Shown here: piece after piece, positions 11,178 through 22,821 of the stretch
How positions within the stretch are numbered: the first letter of the stretch is position 1
Layout: the number at the start of each line of letters is the position of its first letter
Origin: Taxillus chinensis
Taxonomy: Eukaryota; Streptophyta; Magnoliopsida; Santalales; Loranthaceae
NCBI GenBank assembly: GCA_023512835.1
Contig: CM042090.1
Span: 47,013,321-47,077,320, forward strand
DNA length: 64,000 nt
Reading direction: 5' to 3'
Position numbers and translations under genes: made by a program
The notes under the pieces: model-generated
Database searches by the model: none
Seen by the model: the letters and a program-made list of their open reading frames with translations, nothing else
Told to the model about the DNA's origin: nothing

Positions 11178-11745
11178 TTAAGCCTATCGTTGCTGTGGGC
11201 TTTCCCGTTTTTCAATTCAAGCCTATCGTTGCAGTGGGCCTTTCATTTTTCACTTTAAGCCTATCGTTGCTGTGGGCTTTCCTGTTTTTCAATTCAAGCC
11301 TATCATTGCAGTGGGCCTTTCATTTTTCACTTTAAGCCTATCGTTGCTGTGGGCTTTCCCGTTTTCACTTTAAGCCTATCGTTGCTGTGGGCTTATCCCA
11401 TTTTTCACTTTAAGCCTATCGTTGCTATGGGCTTTCCCGTTTTCACTTCAAGCCTATCGTTGCTGTGGGCTATCCATTTCCAATTTAAGCCTATCGTTGC
11501 TGTGGGCTATCCGTTTTCAATTCAAGCCCATCATTGTTGTGGGCCTTATTTCCATTTTTAATTTGAGCCTATTGTTGTTGTGGGCCTTTCAGTTTTTCAT
11601 TCAAGCTCATCATTGTTGTGGGCCTTTTTTCCATCTTTCAATTCGAGCCTATCGTTGCTGTGGGCCTTTCAACTTTTAGTTCACACCCATCATTGTTGTG
11701 GGCCTTTTCTCTTTTTCAGTTCAAGCCTGTCATTGTTGTAGGCTT
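11178..11745 (+). repeat. minisatellite in G1 3' UTR
   Basis: About fifteen degenerate copies of a 36-45 bp unit with the core AAGCCTATCGTTGCTGTGGG, followed by CTTT/CCGTTTTCA-type spacers. Later copies drift to CATCATTGTTGTGGGCC. Unit length is not a multiple of three, and the ORFs that run through it are repeat artefacts. Confidence 0.9.
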
Positions 11746-11921
11746 TCAATCTCCGGTATCAAGCGGCCTTAGATGCCTCATGAAGGTATTATCCAAGCAC
11801 ACCGGCCTGTGAAGCCCCTTTTCCCTCTCGGGGACAAACCCCAACCGTCTCACTTCTTCCTCTAGGTAAGTCAGGTAAGTGCTCCAACCCGTCCAAAATG
11901 ACTCCCTTTTATCTTTGTACG

Positions 11922-11957
11922 CTGTTTGTATACAAACAGTGCACAAAAGGGGGCAGC
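11922..11957 (+). other. 18-bp palindrome and polypurine tract of G1
   Basis: CTGTTTGTATACAAACAG (11922-11939) is a perfect palindrome. It is followed by the purine tract ACAAAAGGGGGCAG (about 11943-11956), which directly precedes the LTR start TGTAGG at 11958. The purine tract would prime plus-strand DNA synthesis. Confidence 0.8.
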
Positions 11958-14720
11958 TGTAGGACCCTATTTTGTCCGGGTTGGACATACTAACCCCATT
12001 TGATATACCTTTTTGCCCATGCCATGTACCTTGTTGAACAGGTCCACAATGATCCCATACTTCCAAGGAATGGTCTACCCCGATCGGCACGAGATGGATA
12101 CAATTGACACGGATGGGGGAGTTCAAAATTAATGACTTTTGCTACAAGTCCTTGAAGCGCCCCAAGACCAACACCAGGTGATGGAGGATGAAAATTCGAG
12201 ACCAACGCACTTGACCGAGCTCAAATCGGACTTAAAATGAAGAAGTTATGGCCAAAACAACTTTCGTTGGAAAAAGTCAAACTTGCCAAAAGACGGTCAA
12301 TGCCCCTGGTCAAACTGCCCGCAAAAGTGATCATGCGAAATTCTTCAAAATGCCTATGTAGGCGAACACGGATCTCCCCAAACAATTCCTGGAAGGTTAC
12401 CCATTTTGGCATTTTTGGTGGGGGTAAACAATTCCCGAAGCCTCGAAGCCCCGAAGCTTGAAGCCCCGAAGCCTCGAAGCTCGAAGCCTCGAAGCCCCGA
12501 AGCCCCGAAGCCTCGAAGCCTCGAAGCCCCATTGACCTGCTGATTCCACCGTCGACCCTTCGACCCCCGAAGCTCCGACCTGCCGACACTTCGAACCTCC
12601 GACCCTGTTTTTTTTGCCTTAGCTGATTTTTCTCGCTGACTTCCTCGCTGGCTTATTTTTCTCGCTGGCTTCACGAGACCCGTCTTCTGCGCTGGCCACC
12701 TAACAGAGAATAACTCACCAACCTGTCAATCACATGCGTTGCTAAAATACAAGTTCAAAAAGGCAGTCACGAGCTCCCATGTTTTCCGCACAGGCTGTCC
12801 ACCAGACAAAATACAAATCATCAAATTAAAATACTGCATCAAATAATACTGCAATTATGACAGTCCAGCCAAAGAGAAAAAAGAACAACTTTTTGCAATC
12901 CTTTAAGAAGCAGTTGCCCGTCCCTGCGCAGGGAGGATTCTTTTTTGAGGAAAAATTCGTTAAGGAAAAAGGAGGAAAGAAAGAAAAAAAAAAGAGAGAG
13001 AGAATTTTGGGAGAAAAAGAAAAAAAGAGAGAGTGGTTTTTCATTGAAGAGAGCCGTCAAAAAAAGAGAGAGTCATCAAAAAAAAAAACAGAGAGAGGGG
13101 GAGATTCGTTGAAAAAAGAGAGAGAGGGGGATTGAAAAAACCTGGTTCGTGGAGAGAGAAAGAAAGAGAGAAAAGAGAAGAAACAGAGAATCAAAAGGAG
13201 AGAAATTCAAAAAAAAAAACAGAAAAAGGAAGATCACGCCTCCCTGACTGCCATCCTCTCAAATTGAACGCCCAGTTTTTCTACAATCAACATCGCCCCT
13301 TCATCCTCTTTCCCTCCTCTCACGCTAGCTTTTTCTTCTTCAGCAAACAAAAAAAAACACAAAAACAATCCCAATTTCAGCCCCCTTTTCCTGCGTGTTC
13401 AGCAAGCAAAAAAATACAACAGACACCCATCCTTTTCCAGTCCCCTTTCTCTCACGCCCATTTCAGCCCTCCTATCTCAAACCCAGAAAATTCATCTCTT
13501 CAAATGCCAAAAAACCCCCCCTCACAAACCTTGTTGTCAAATCTTGCTGGTTCCAAGCAGGTGGTGACCATCAGCATCAGTGGGAGCTCAAGCAGAAGAT
13601 TCAAAGTCGGTTCAGCCCTTATCTTTTCACTCCTTTTTTCAGCTGATTTGTATCTATATTTGGTGTACTTGTTTTAGCATTTTTTTTTTAAATTTTCGTT
13701 TTTTTTTAGTTTATCTATATTTGATGTAATTGCTTTTCAACCTTTTTCCATTGCATTTTCCCTGTATTTCTTCTTATGTGTATGTGTAATATGTAAAGTG
13801 TAGTAAAAAAAAAAAACAACAAAACAAAAAAGAGAGAGAGCAAAGGGAAAGGATGAAGAAAAAGAAAAAAAAAGAAGAAAAGAAAAAAGAGTGATTTTAT
13901 TTTTGTGGATGTCACACTCACACACTCCACATCTATTTTGATATATGCATTTTCAATTTCAAAAAAAAAGGAAACACAAAAAAAAAACAAACATGTCTTT
14001 TAAAAAAAATATTTTCAATAAATAATTTTCAAAATGTTTTCAAAAAAAAAAACAAAAAAAAAACAACCAAACAAAAAACAAAAAAACAAAACAAAACAAA
14101 ATATTTTTTTTCAATAAAAATATTTTTTTAAAAATCTCTTCAATAACATGTTTTGAAAATGTTTTCATAAAATGTATTCCAAATGTCTTTCAAAAACAAA
14201 AAAAAAACAAAACAAAAAACAAAACAAAACAAAAAAAACAAAAAAAAGGGAAAATAATAAAAATCATTTTCTAGGACTCCAAAACAAAACCAAAAACCCA
14301 AAACCAACCCATAGGATCTCATTCTCCACTTCAAAACAAAAACCCAAAATTTTTAGGATTCTCTTTTTTTAGAAATTTAGGATAAATCCATTTTAACCAT
14401 AACTTTAATAAATAACTTAGCTAAATAAAAATCATAGACTTTTTAGGAAACTTAACCCAGTTATGACAGTAAAAATAAAAGAAAACCTCCTCCTCCTAAA
14501 TTAGATACCGAAAGGGCACTGTAGGGGTGCTAATCCTTCCCTACACGTAACCAACTCCCGAACCCATCTCTGATAACGCAGACCACACACTTAAGACTAC
14601 TCAAAGAAGAGGGTATCCAACTGTACCCCAAAAACAGTTGGTGGCGACTCTAAATTTTCACACCATTGGTTTAGTTTGAGCTCACCCAAAGAAGGGCCCG
14701 GACGAAAACCAGTGATAACA
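11958..14720 (+). mobile_element. complete gypsy LTR (3' LTR of G1 / 5' LTR of G2), 2763 bp
   Basis: It starts TGTAGGACCC after the polypurine tract and ends GTGATAACA at 14720. Its last 460 bp match 1-464, and its start matches 16677. Inside are a TCGAAGCC-type array (12436-12606), a Lys/Glu-coding GA-rich tract (12960-13230), T-rich sequence around 13680 and A-rich tracts (13800-14260). There is no TSD or host DNA at the right edge: ORF1 sequence follows directly. ORFs inside it are low-complexity artefacts. Confidence 0.9.
12436..12606 (+). repeat. TCGAAGCC-type short tandem array in LTR
   Basis: Many copies of CGAAGCC joined by TCGAAG or CCGAAG steps, each centred on the self-complementary TCGA. 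The equivalent array in the next LTR (about 16985-17350) is longer and built from mixed units (GTTGACC, CCTCGAAG, CTGCCGACAC), so it changes fast. Confidence 0.85.
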
Positions 14721-15651
14721 GGACACAATCAAAGAAATGATACAAACCGCTACAGAAGCCGGGGCGCACAAATTACTTACATTAGCTATATATGGGCTGG
14801 TCATTTTCCCGAGGATACCAGCCCACATCGATGGAGCAATTGTAGATTTGGTCCAGCAAGTGCTCAAAGGATGTGACCCTACTCCTGCTATCTTGGCTGA
14901 AACCATCCGATCTCTTACTTACCTGAGGAATAAGGGCTCGGGACAGTTCATGGGGTGCTTGCCTCTCTTGTGCACCTGGTTGCAAGGTCATTTCCCTTGC
15001 AGTGTTTCTCGTTTTCCTGCTGTGTATCAATTAGCAGCCACGACACTATTAGATATTCTGCTCAGCAAGTGGAACTTACCCAAGGGCTTTGAAGACTGTA
15101 GAAAGAAGTTAGAGAACCTCATAGAAGCTGACATTACCTGGACTGCTCTTTGGATGCCGGTGGTCTCCATGACTTACAGCTGTGGGGACTATAATTGGGT
15201 CCCACTCTTAGGTCCTTGGGGAGGAATTGCATATGCACCACTGCAGGGTGGAAGACAAGTCGGGCATCATCAGATTATCCCTGTGCTATTTGGCATGGAA
15301 GATTGTGACTTCACTTACATCGAACCATGCTCGAGAGAAAGGCCAAAAGATGTATCAGGCATGGTCCGCCCCACACAGGATCCAACCCAACAGTCCAAAA
15401 CCTAGTGTCTATCCAGCGTACATATCTTGGAGGGTACAACACAAGCCACGATTAATGATGGACATGAGAGCTATCCTCCAGGATAATCAAAATCTCGAGC
15501 AAGCAGATCCAAAGGCTGGAAGCATCTCTAGAAGGAGCTCTTCGGAGGTTGCAACCGAGGGAAAACCAAGTAGAGACCATATTAAAGCAGAGGGAGGAGG
15601 CAGGTGAGCGGCCACCCCAGAGGAAGAGGCGCCGTGCTACTTAGAAGATAA
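14721..15651 (+). pseudogene. ORF1 fragment of G2
   Basis: Truncated at the 5' end. The DUF7745-like part is readable from 14737 to about 15320 (GLVIFPRIPAHIDGAIV). A small deletion near 15325 shifts it to the frame ending near 15607-15651, which holds the coiled-coil remnant and basic tail. No start codon of its own. Confidence 0.8.
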
Positions 15652-15918
15652 CTGGAAGAATGCCTTAAGATCATGTAGCGATAGCTTTCATTTTACATGG
15701 CATTTCAGCATTGAATGTTTGTATTGTGTGTTTTGTTTGTAATACAGTTGTTTGTTTTTCTAACCCTCTACATATACATTCATGCATACATGCATAGCAA
15801 ATGAAAAAAAACATTAAATAAAAACTCCTTGTACCCAGGTGGGTAGCAGACTTTTTCCAGGATTGCGCACTCTTACAATCTCAGATCTCACCGCAATCAA
15901 GTATCACAGCCACAACCA

Positions 15919-16676
15919 ATGGCAGACGAGGCAGAGAACAGACTCATGGAGTTGGAACGATCACAACAAGCCCTGTAGGGGCAAATGGCTTCGATGATGG
16001 ATATGCTTACCAATCTGACTGAAGAAAGAGAAAGAATCCTGACAGGGGGAACTACCAATCACCATCAAGAGTAGGGGCAGACGGTTCAACCGCCTAACGG
16101 CTCCAAGCCAAGCACCTAACTATTATCCTGCTATGGCACGACCCCCAACTCCAAATCAAACTTATTTCACTATGCCCGCATCGGGACATGCAATGGAGGA
16201 AATAGGGTCTCCATCCCCGAAGGAGGACATTGAGTCCCTTGCCCTAAGACGACTGGAGGAAAGATTGAAAGCCGAAGAAGGGATCGATAGCTATGGCATG
16301 ACCAGCCCACAAGACTTATGCTTAGTGCCGGGAGTGGTGCTGCCACCAAAATTCAAAATGCCAGAGTATGAAAAGTTCAACGGGACCCGATGTCCGAAGA
16401 CACATCTGGCCATGTATTGTCAAAAGATGGCTGCTTATGCTGGTGAAGACAAGGTCCTCATGCATTGTTTCCAGGAAAGCCTAACTGGGCATCCCTTTGC
16501 GGGTACTTTCAACTAAATGGAAACTGCATTAAGACATGGAAAGAATTAGCTACTTCCTTCTTGGCACAGTACAAACATGTCACCGAGCTAGCGCTGGATC
16601 GACTAACCCTGCAGTCCATGGAAAAGGGATCCGAGGAGAATTTCAAAGATTATGCACGAAGATGGAGAGAGGCCAC
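15919..16676 (+). pseudogene. gag: gag fragment of G2
   Basis: Starts with the conserved MADEAENRLMELE at 15919 but has TAG at about 15976 where the other copies have CAG, plus frameshifts near 16080 and 16490. The gag domain (PKFKMPEYEKFNGTR) is at 16345-16660. It ends abruptly at the start of the next LTR. Confidence 0.85.
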
Positions 16677-19351
16677 TGTTGGACCCCATTTTGTCCGGGT
16701 TGGACATACTAACCCCATTTGCTGTATATACCTTTTTTGCCCATGCCATATACCTTGTTGCACAGGTCCTTAGAGATTCCTTACGATTTGCACAAGATGG
16801 ATGCATGGACACGAACCGGAAAGCCCAAAATGGATAAGCATTGCTACAAGTCCCTGAAGTACCCCAAGACCAATACCAGGGGATAGAGGAGAAAATTGGG
16901 AGAATAACGCACTTGACTGAGCTCAATTCCGATGAAAAACGAAGAAGTTATGGCCAAAACAATTTTCATTAAAAAAAAACTTCGGGGTTGACCGTTGACC
17001 GTTGACCGTTGACCTTCGACCTGCCGACACTTCGACCCATTGACCTTCGAAGCCTCGAAGCCACAAAGCCTCGAAGCATCGAAGCCTCGAAGCCCGAAGA
17101 CTCGAAGCCTCGAAACATCGAAGCCTCGAAGCCTTCGACCTGCAGACACTCCGACCTTCGACCCTCGAAGCATCGAAGCCTCTGACCTGCCGACACTCCG
17201 ACCTTCGACCCTTCAACCCTTGACCTTCGAACCCTGTGAGCCTCTGACCTGCCGACACTCCTACCTTCGACCGACCGAAATTTTGACCCGCTGAAGCTTC
17301 GACCCTGCCGACACTTCGACCTGCCGACATTTCAACCCTGCCGACACTTTGACTCTTTGACCTCTGACTTTTGCTGTTTGGCCCCTCTCGCTGGCTGCTC
17401 ACGGGACACGTTTTATTAGCTGACCATTTTTGTCGGAGATGCTTTTCAACGCCTGTCTGTTACATGTGCTCACAAACAAAAATGAAAAGGCAATCACAGG
17501 CCCCCTGATTTTACGCACAGGTCGTCCAACCACTAGGCAAAAGCTAGAATCTTAGAATTAAAAATGTTGGCATTCATAATAGAGCATTAAATGCTGCAAT
17601 TAATGCAATCCAGCCAAATTGAACCAGCTCTTTAAAACCAGTCTTATGTCCACGCAAAAAAAAAAAAAGAGGGGGGAGGAGTTCGACAGAAAGAAAAAAA
17701 GAGAGTTCGCCCAGAGAAAAAAGGGGGGGGAGTTCGACAGAAAGAAAGAAAGAGAGTTCGCCCAGAAAAAAAGGGGAGTTCGACAGAAAGAAAAAAGAAA
17801 GAGAGAGTTGGCCCAGAAAAAAAGAAGAGAGTTCGACCAAGGAAAAAGAGAGTTCGGCAAAGAGAGAAAAAAAAACCGAGTTCGGCGAGAGAGAGAAAAA
17901 CCGAGTTCGGCAGAGAGAAAAACCGATAAACTTTGTTGCCATCTTCATGCCCAGCTCCCTAATTCCAAAAGAGGAACACCCAGATTTTCGCCCAACACTC
18001 TCCCTGACCCAAAATCAAAATTACCCATCCTTTCCAACTCCTCATTCCCTCTATCTCGTTATAGCTCTCTTTCTCCCAGCAAAAAAAGAACACAAATAAA
18101 CAACCCCGGCCTGCCCCTTCCTCTTACGTTTTTTTCATCAAAACAAAGAAAAAGACAAAAAAAACAATTCCTCTTCATTTCCCTATTTCTTATGCCCGCT
18201 TTCCTTATTCCCAGTCACCAAAATTCTCAAACCAAAAAAAAATACATCACTCCAATCTCCAAATACCAGAAAATCCTCCTCACAAATCTCGCTGCCAGAT
18301 TTGTTGGTTCTAATTCAGGCAAGTAATTACCTGGCGCCGACAGAGCTCAAACAGAAGATTGGTGTTGCAAGCCCCAAAGTCGGTTCTATCTTTATTTATT
18401 CACTACTTTTTAGCTTATTTATATTGATATGTGATGTAATTCTTAGTATTGCCTTGTATTTCTTTTTTCTTTGATTGGTATGCATTGTGTTTTCCTTATA
18501 TTTCCCTTTCTTTTGTATATGTGTATGTTGTAATATGTAAAGTATAGCAAAAAAAAGAAAAAAACAAATAAAGAAAGAAAAGGAGAGAGAGCAAAGGGAG
18601 GCATGAAGAAAAAGAAAAGAAAGAGAAAGAGTGGGTCGTTATTTGATTTATGAATATCACAATCACACACATCACTTTATATGTTATTGCGTTAGTTCAT
18701 AGTTTATCCTTGCAAAAAGAAGCAAAAAAAGAGAAAACGTGTTCAAAACCAAAAAAAAAACAAAAAACAAACAAAAAAAAAAGTTTTCAAGTCAAAACCT
18801 ATTTCCACTTTTGGGAGTTCCAATTCCACGCCAAAACAAAACAAAAAAAAAAGGAAAACAAAAAACAAAAAACACACAAAAAAACATGTTTCCATTTTTT
18901 AGGACTTCAACTTTCCAAAATAAAACCAAAAACCAAAACCAACCCCTAGGATCTCATTCTCCACTTTAAACAAAAACGCAAAACTTTTAGGACTCCCTTT
19001 AGAGATTTAGGGTAAATCAATTTTAACCATAACTTTGACAAATAACTTAGTTAAATAAAAATTATAGACTTTTTTAGGAAATTTAACCCAGTCGTGGCAG
19101 TGCAAATAAAATAGAAAACCTCCTCCTTCGAAAATAGATACCGAAAGGGCACTGTAGGGGTGCTAATCCTTCCCTACACGTAACCAACTCCCGAACCTTT
19201 CTATGATAACCCAGACCACACCTTTAAACTACTCAAAGTAGAGGGTATCCAACTGTACCCCAAAAACATTTGGTGGCGACTCTAAATTTTCTCACCATTG
19301 GTTTTGTTTGGGCCCACCCCAAACGGGCCCGAACGAAAACCAGTGATGACA
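16677..19351 (+). mobile_element. complete gypsy LTR (3' LTR of G2 / 5' LTR of G3), 2675 bp
   Basis: Starts TGTTGGACCCC inside what was gag and ends GTGATGACA at 19351, two bases before a primer site. It has the same architecture as 11958-14720: TCGAAG/GACCTGCCGACAC array (16985-17350), GA-rich part (17650-17930), T-rich and A-rich parts, and the conserved 3' hairpin (19153-19178). It is visibly more diverged from 11958-14720 than 1-464 is. Confidence 0.9.
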
Positions 19352-19353
19352 GG

Positions 19354-19372
19354 TGGCGACTCTGCTGGGGAT
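19354..19372 (+). other. primer binding site of G3
   Basis: TGGCGACTCTGCTGGGGAT, two bases after the LTR; differs from the G1 site only at the last base. Confidence 0.8.
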
Positions 19373-20023
19373 ATCAACACTTTAGAGAGTTAGGTCTAGA
19401 ACTAGGATTAGGAGGTTATTTTAACTGTACTATTGTATATATTTAACTGTCGTGCTAAGTTGTTTTTTTCTAGATATAATTGTGATTTACTTATTTTTTT
19501 TACAGTTGTCATTTATCTTTAAACTGTGATTTATTTGTACGTTTTAACTACCATGATAGTTATGATTTACTGCTTTCCCTACTTGTTGCATCCATGCATA
19601 ACCCTATACCCGGGTTTAACACAATTTAGGTTAGCGAGGTTCAGTACGGTCCCCAACGCGTTGATCATTATCCGCAATGGGGCCTTGGACTCCTCACTCA
19701 AGCTTGAGGTTCTTTTAAGGCACGTCCTTTTAAGATCCCCCTCCGGTAAATCCCATGGTGTACGGAGCCCTCTATTGAGGAAGTTTGGGAACCAACGAAT
19801 AAGATAGGTGTAGCAATAGAAGCCCATCAGGGGCATTGACCCACATGTTGTTTGCTTATTCCATGCCATGCTAACCTTTGTTTTGTAGGGTAGTCCATAA
19901 GTCATCCATTGCAGACCTTATTTGCCTTACTATTGGTCTATTCTTTATCCTGTCTATTCGCCCTGATTTGTTTTAACTGCCATCCTAACCTGTCATCATG
20001 CATAACACGACATTCATATAGGC
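19373..20023 (+). other. untranslated leader of G3
   Basis: Conserved with the G1 leader, best at about 19600-19880. No supported gene. Confidence 0.6.
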
Positions 20024-21037
20024 ATGGCAACTTTCAGTCATCTCCTAAAAAGCCTTCAGGATAAAGAGGCTGTTGCAATTGTAGCCCAAGCATCTGGGGA
20101 CTTCCAACTTCGCCTTGGAGATTTTCCACCAGAAGAAGCCCACAAAGCATAACATGTTATCATAGAAGATCAGTTGGACTACACCAAGGAGGTTCATGCC
20201 ATATGGAGGCAGTGGTCAAACGAAAGGAAAAGCATATATATACAACAGTTTGGGGATTTGCCCCATGTGACCGAGCTACTGGCCGATAAGGATATGCTTG
20301 GGGCCGCCATATATTTCTGGGAGCCTTGACGGCGGTGCTTTGACTTCAACGGCATAGATCTTGTTCCCACAATAGAGGAATACAAAAGATTATTGGATAT
20401 CCCCATAGAAAACAAAAGGAAGATCTATCTACCGGAGTCCAGAACATCATGTCGAAGGGCCTTTGCTGAGATAACAGGAAAGCCAATATGAGACTCACCG
20501 GCGGCCATAACCTATGGTGGGCAGGAATATCTTTCATGGGACACAATCAAAGAAATGATACAAACCGCGACAGAAGCCGGGGCGCACAAATTACTTACAT
20601 TAGCTATATATGGGCTGGTCATTTTCCCAAGGATACCGGCCCACATCGATGGAGCAATTGTAGATTTGGTCCAGCAAGTGCTCAAAGGATGTGACCCTAC
20701 TCCTGCTATCTTGGTTGAAACCATCCGATCTCTTATTTACCTGAGGAGTAAGGGCTCGGGACAGTTCCTGGGGTGCTTGCCACTCTTGTGCACCTGGTTG
20801 CAAGGTTATTTCCCTTGCAATGTTTCTCGTTTTCCTGCTGTGTATCAATTGCCAACCACGACACTATTGGATATTCCGCTTAGCAAGTGGAACTTACCTA
20901 AAGGCTTTGAAGACTGGAGAAAGAAGTTAGAGAACCTCACAGAAGCTAACATTACCTGGACTGCTCCTTGGATGCTGGTGGTCTCCATGACTTATAGCTG
21001 TGGGGACTACAATTGGGTCCCACTCTTAGGTCCTTGG
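20024..21037 (+). pseudogene. ORF1 of G3, 5' part
   Basis: Starts MATFSHLLKSLQDKEA at 20024. A TAA follows after about 42 codons (near 20150), and there is another break near 20330. From 20555 the DUF7745-like part is open up to GPW at 21037, where the TRIM-like element interrupts it. The reading frame resumes at 24209 with AGTAYAPLQ-type sequence, and the two halves join in frame if the inserted DNA and one 4-bp duplication are removed. Confidence 0.8.
21034..21037 (+). other. target site duplication of TRIM-like element (left)
   Basis: TTGG here and at 24205-24208 flank the insertion. Taking one copy out restores the ORF1 sequence as seen in G1 and G2. Only 4 bp match; a fifth base may have mutated. 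Confidence 0.7.
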
Positions 21038-21452
21038 TGTCACGACCCGAGCAGCGTGGTGCTGGCGGGACATTTCTTAGTGGCACGATTCAGAAATGTA
21101 TTCGTGCTACATAAAAGAGAGGGGTTGGTTGAAAGCGTAGATGGTGCGCAGCGGAAGGTTCCAGGCAGTTCGTAGAGGAAAACGGATGGAACCCTTTCAG
21201 AGTTCAGATGTGCCGACCCGGTTGAATGCGGGGAGCACGCCACTAGTCGAGGACTTGACGTTGAAGAAGGGATTTGGCCATCCTTACACAAACTGGTCGG
21301 GAACTGGATCCGTTCTCCTGATGAGCCTAGTGGTAGGGCAAAACCAGTCTATGTGCGCTTCAACCCTCAAAGGCTAAACTTAGTAGACCGTGGATAGAGA
21401 AGTTAAGTGCCGCAATTGGGTTGAGAGGCGCAGGAAACCTGACCCCGTGACA
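21038..21452 (+). repeat. TRIM-like element, 5' LTR (415 bp)
   Basis: Starts TGTCACGACCC and ends CCCCGTGACA, with short inverted ends (TGTCAC / GTGACA). Matches 21848-22254 along its whole length. Confidence 0.88.
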
Positions 21453-21847
21453 AGTGGTATCAGAGCCGAACCGGCCCGTATCCTGAAGACTCGCCGAGCA
21501 CTCTCGCAAGTAGCGTGATCCCAAGGTGGGAGCTCACAGAGGTGAGTCGACCGATAGTGTCTTACACGCCTTGCGTCCATAGAGTTGGAGTATCCTAGAG
21601 TGTGATACAGAGTTGGGCAAGGGAGTACGAAGGAGCGCGTCGGAGCGATCTTGGAAGCCTCCTATCCTTTGGACATTGGGCGAGTGGGCGAGCATCTTGG
21701 TAAAGGTGTTGCAACCTGCAGGGAAGCGATGTCCAAGCTGTTGACATTGGACGAGTGGGAGGGCGTCGAGGTAACGATGTTATCGCCTGTGGGGAAGCGA
21801 TGTCGACAAGCGCAACGAGGACGTTGCGAGGATTGGGTGGAGGAGAA
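21453..21847 (+). other. TRIM-like element, interior with PBS and purine tract
   Basis: TGGTATCAGAGC at 21455-21466 is the standard plant primer site for initiator tRNA-Met. The interior carries a 71-bp imperfect duplication (units near 21672 and 21743, with GACATTGG and GGGAAGCGATGTC in each) and ends in the purine-rich GGATTGGGTGGAGGAGAA, the probable polypurine tract. No retrotransposon protein is encoded. Confidence 0.85.
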
Positions 21848-22254
21848 TGTCATGACCCGAGCAGCGTGGTGCTGGCGGGACGTTTCTTAGTGGCACGATT
21901 CAGGAATGTATTCATCCTACGTAAAAGAGAGGGGTTGGTTGAAAGAGTAGATGGTGCGCAGCGGAAGGTTCCGGGCAGTTCATGGAGGAAAATGGATGGA
22001 ACTCCTTCGGAGTTCAGACGTGCCGACCCGGTTGAATGCGGGGAGCACGCCGCTAGTCGAGGACTTGACGTTGAAGAAGGGATTTGGCCATCCTTACACA
22101 AACTGGTCGGGAACTGGAGCCGTTCTCCTGATGAGCCCAGTGGCAGGGCGAAACCAGTCTACGTGCGCTTCAACCCTCAAAGGCTAAACTTAGCGGACCG
22201 TGGATAGAGAAGCTAAGTGCCGCAATTAGGTTGAGAGGCACAGGAAACTTGACC
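21848..22254 (+). repeat. TRIM-like element, 3' LTR, main part
   Basis: Matches the 5' LTR until TTGACC at 22254, where the solo LTR enters. The last 8 bp of the LTR are at 24197-24204. Confidence 0.88.
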
Positions 22255-22821
22255 TGTAATGACCCGTGTGTAACCCGTGTGTAGGCAGTTAACCACAAAC
22301 ACCTTGGATGTTGGTACACAAGTTTAAGGTAAGAGATGAGCCCAAGAGGGGACTTTTGAGAGGTGCATGTGTCAAGCGATAGCGTACATTTATGCCCTAG
22401 GAAGATGTTATGCGTTTACAAAGCGGTTTTAAGTTTGTTTTGGCTGATCTTGGAGCTCACTTTTGACCTAGTAGATGGCCTCAAACAATTGGCGTGCAAG
22501 AACAAAAGTTTCTTAGAATGAGGTCCTCTATCTACCACAGAAATTTCAGAGCATTTGGAGCTGCACGTGAATTCACCCATTTCACGTGCAAGCATATTTT
22601 TGCTTCTCAGGCCTCTACAAGATGCAAGGAGACTTGGGGTAAAGTTTGAGTGCATTTGGAGCTACACGCCAATTGGGGGAATTGGCGTTCAAATTGGCGT
22701 GCAGGCATATTTTTGCATGGTTACCTTGGTTTTGTTATTCTAATCATCTTTTTCCAAAGGACTAGGTTGGAATAGTGAGTATTTTGGTGTGTATGGATGC
22801 GGAAAGGTTGTAGCTTGTGTA

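Larger units (their letters stand above)
9956..11957 (+). other. 3' untranslated region of G1
   Basis: Two kilobases lie between the pol stop and the LTR. They hold a tandem pair of hairpin units (9995-10120), AT-rich unique sequence (10130-10470), CA-rich sequence with no supported gene (10480-11170), a minisatellite (11178-11745), a unique 180-bp part, a perfect palindrome and the polypurine tract. Long variable 3' UTRs with tandem repeats are known for Ogre elements. Confidence 0.8.
14721..16676 (+). mobile_element. G2: deleted gypsy internal region
   Basis: This 1956-bp remnant sits directly between two LTRs. Its left edge starts inside ORF1 (equivalent to about 20538 of G3), so primer site, leader and the ORF1 start are gone. 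Its right edge stops inside gag (equivalent to about 25690 of G3), so the rest of gag, all of pol and the polypurine tract are gone. It is clearly closer to G3 than to G1, for example in the ORF1-gag spacer. It cannot move. Confidence 0.9.

Noticed and set aside
11349..11812. Overlapping ORFs of FKPIVAVG-type repeats
   Set aside because: They are translations of the 3' UTR minisatellite in several frames.
12857..13135. Lys/Glu-rich ORFs in the gypsy LTR (also 17619-18326)
   Set aside because: Low-complexity GA and A-rich tracts keep frames open; no conserved protein between the two LTRs.
21755..22207. 150-codon ORF across the TRIM-like interior and 3' LTR
   Set aside because: No recognisable domain. 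The matching frame in the 5' LTR copy is interrupted, and it depends on the LTR junction. Treated as chance.
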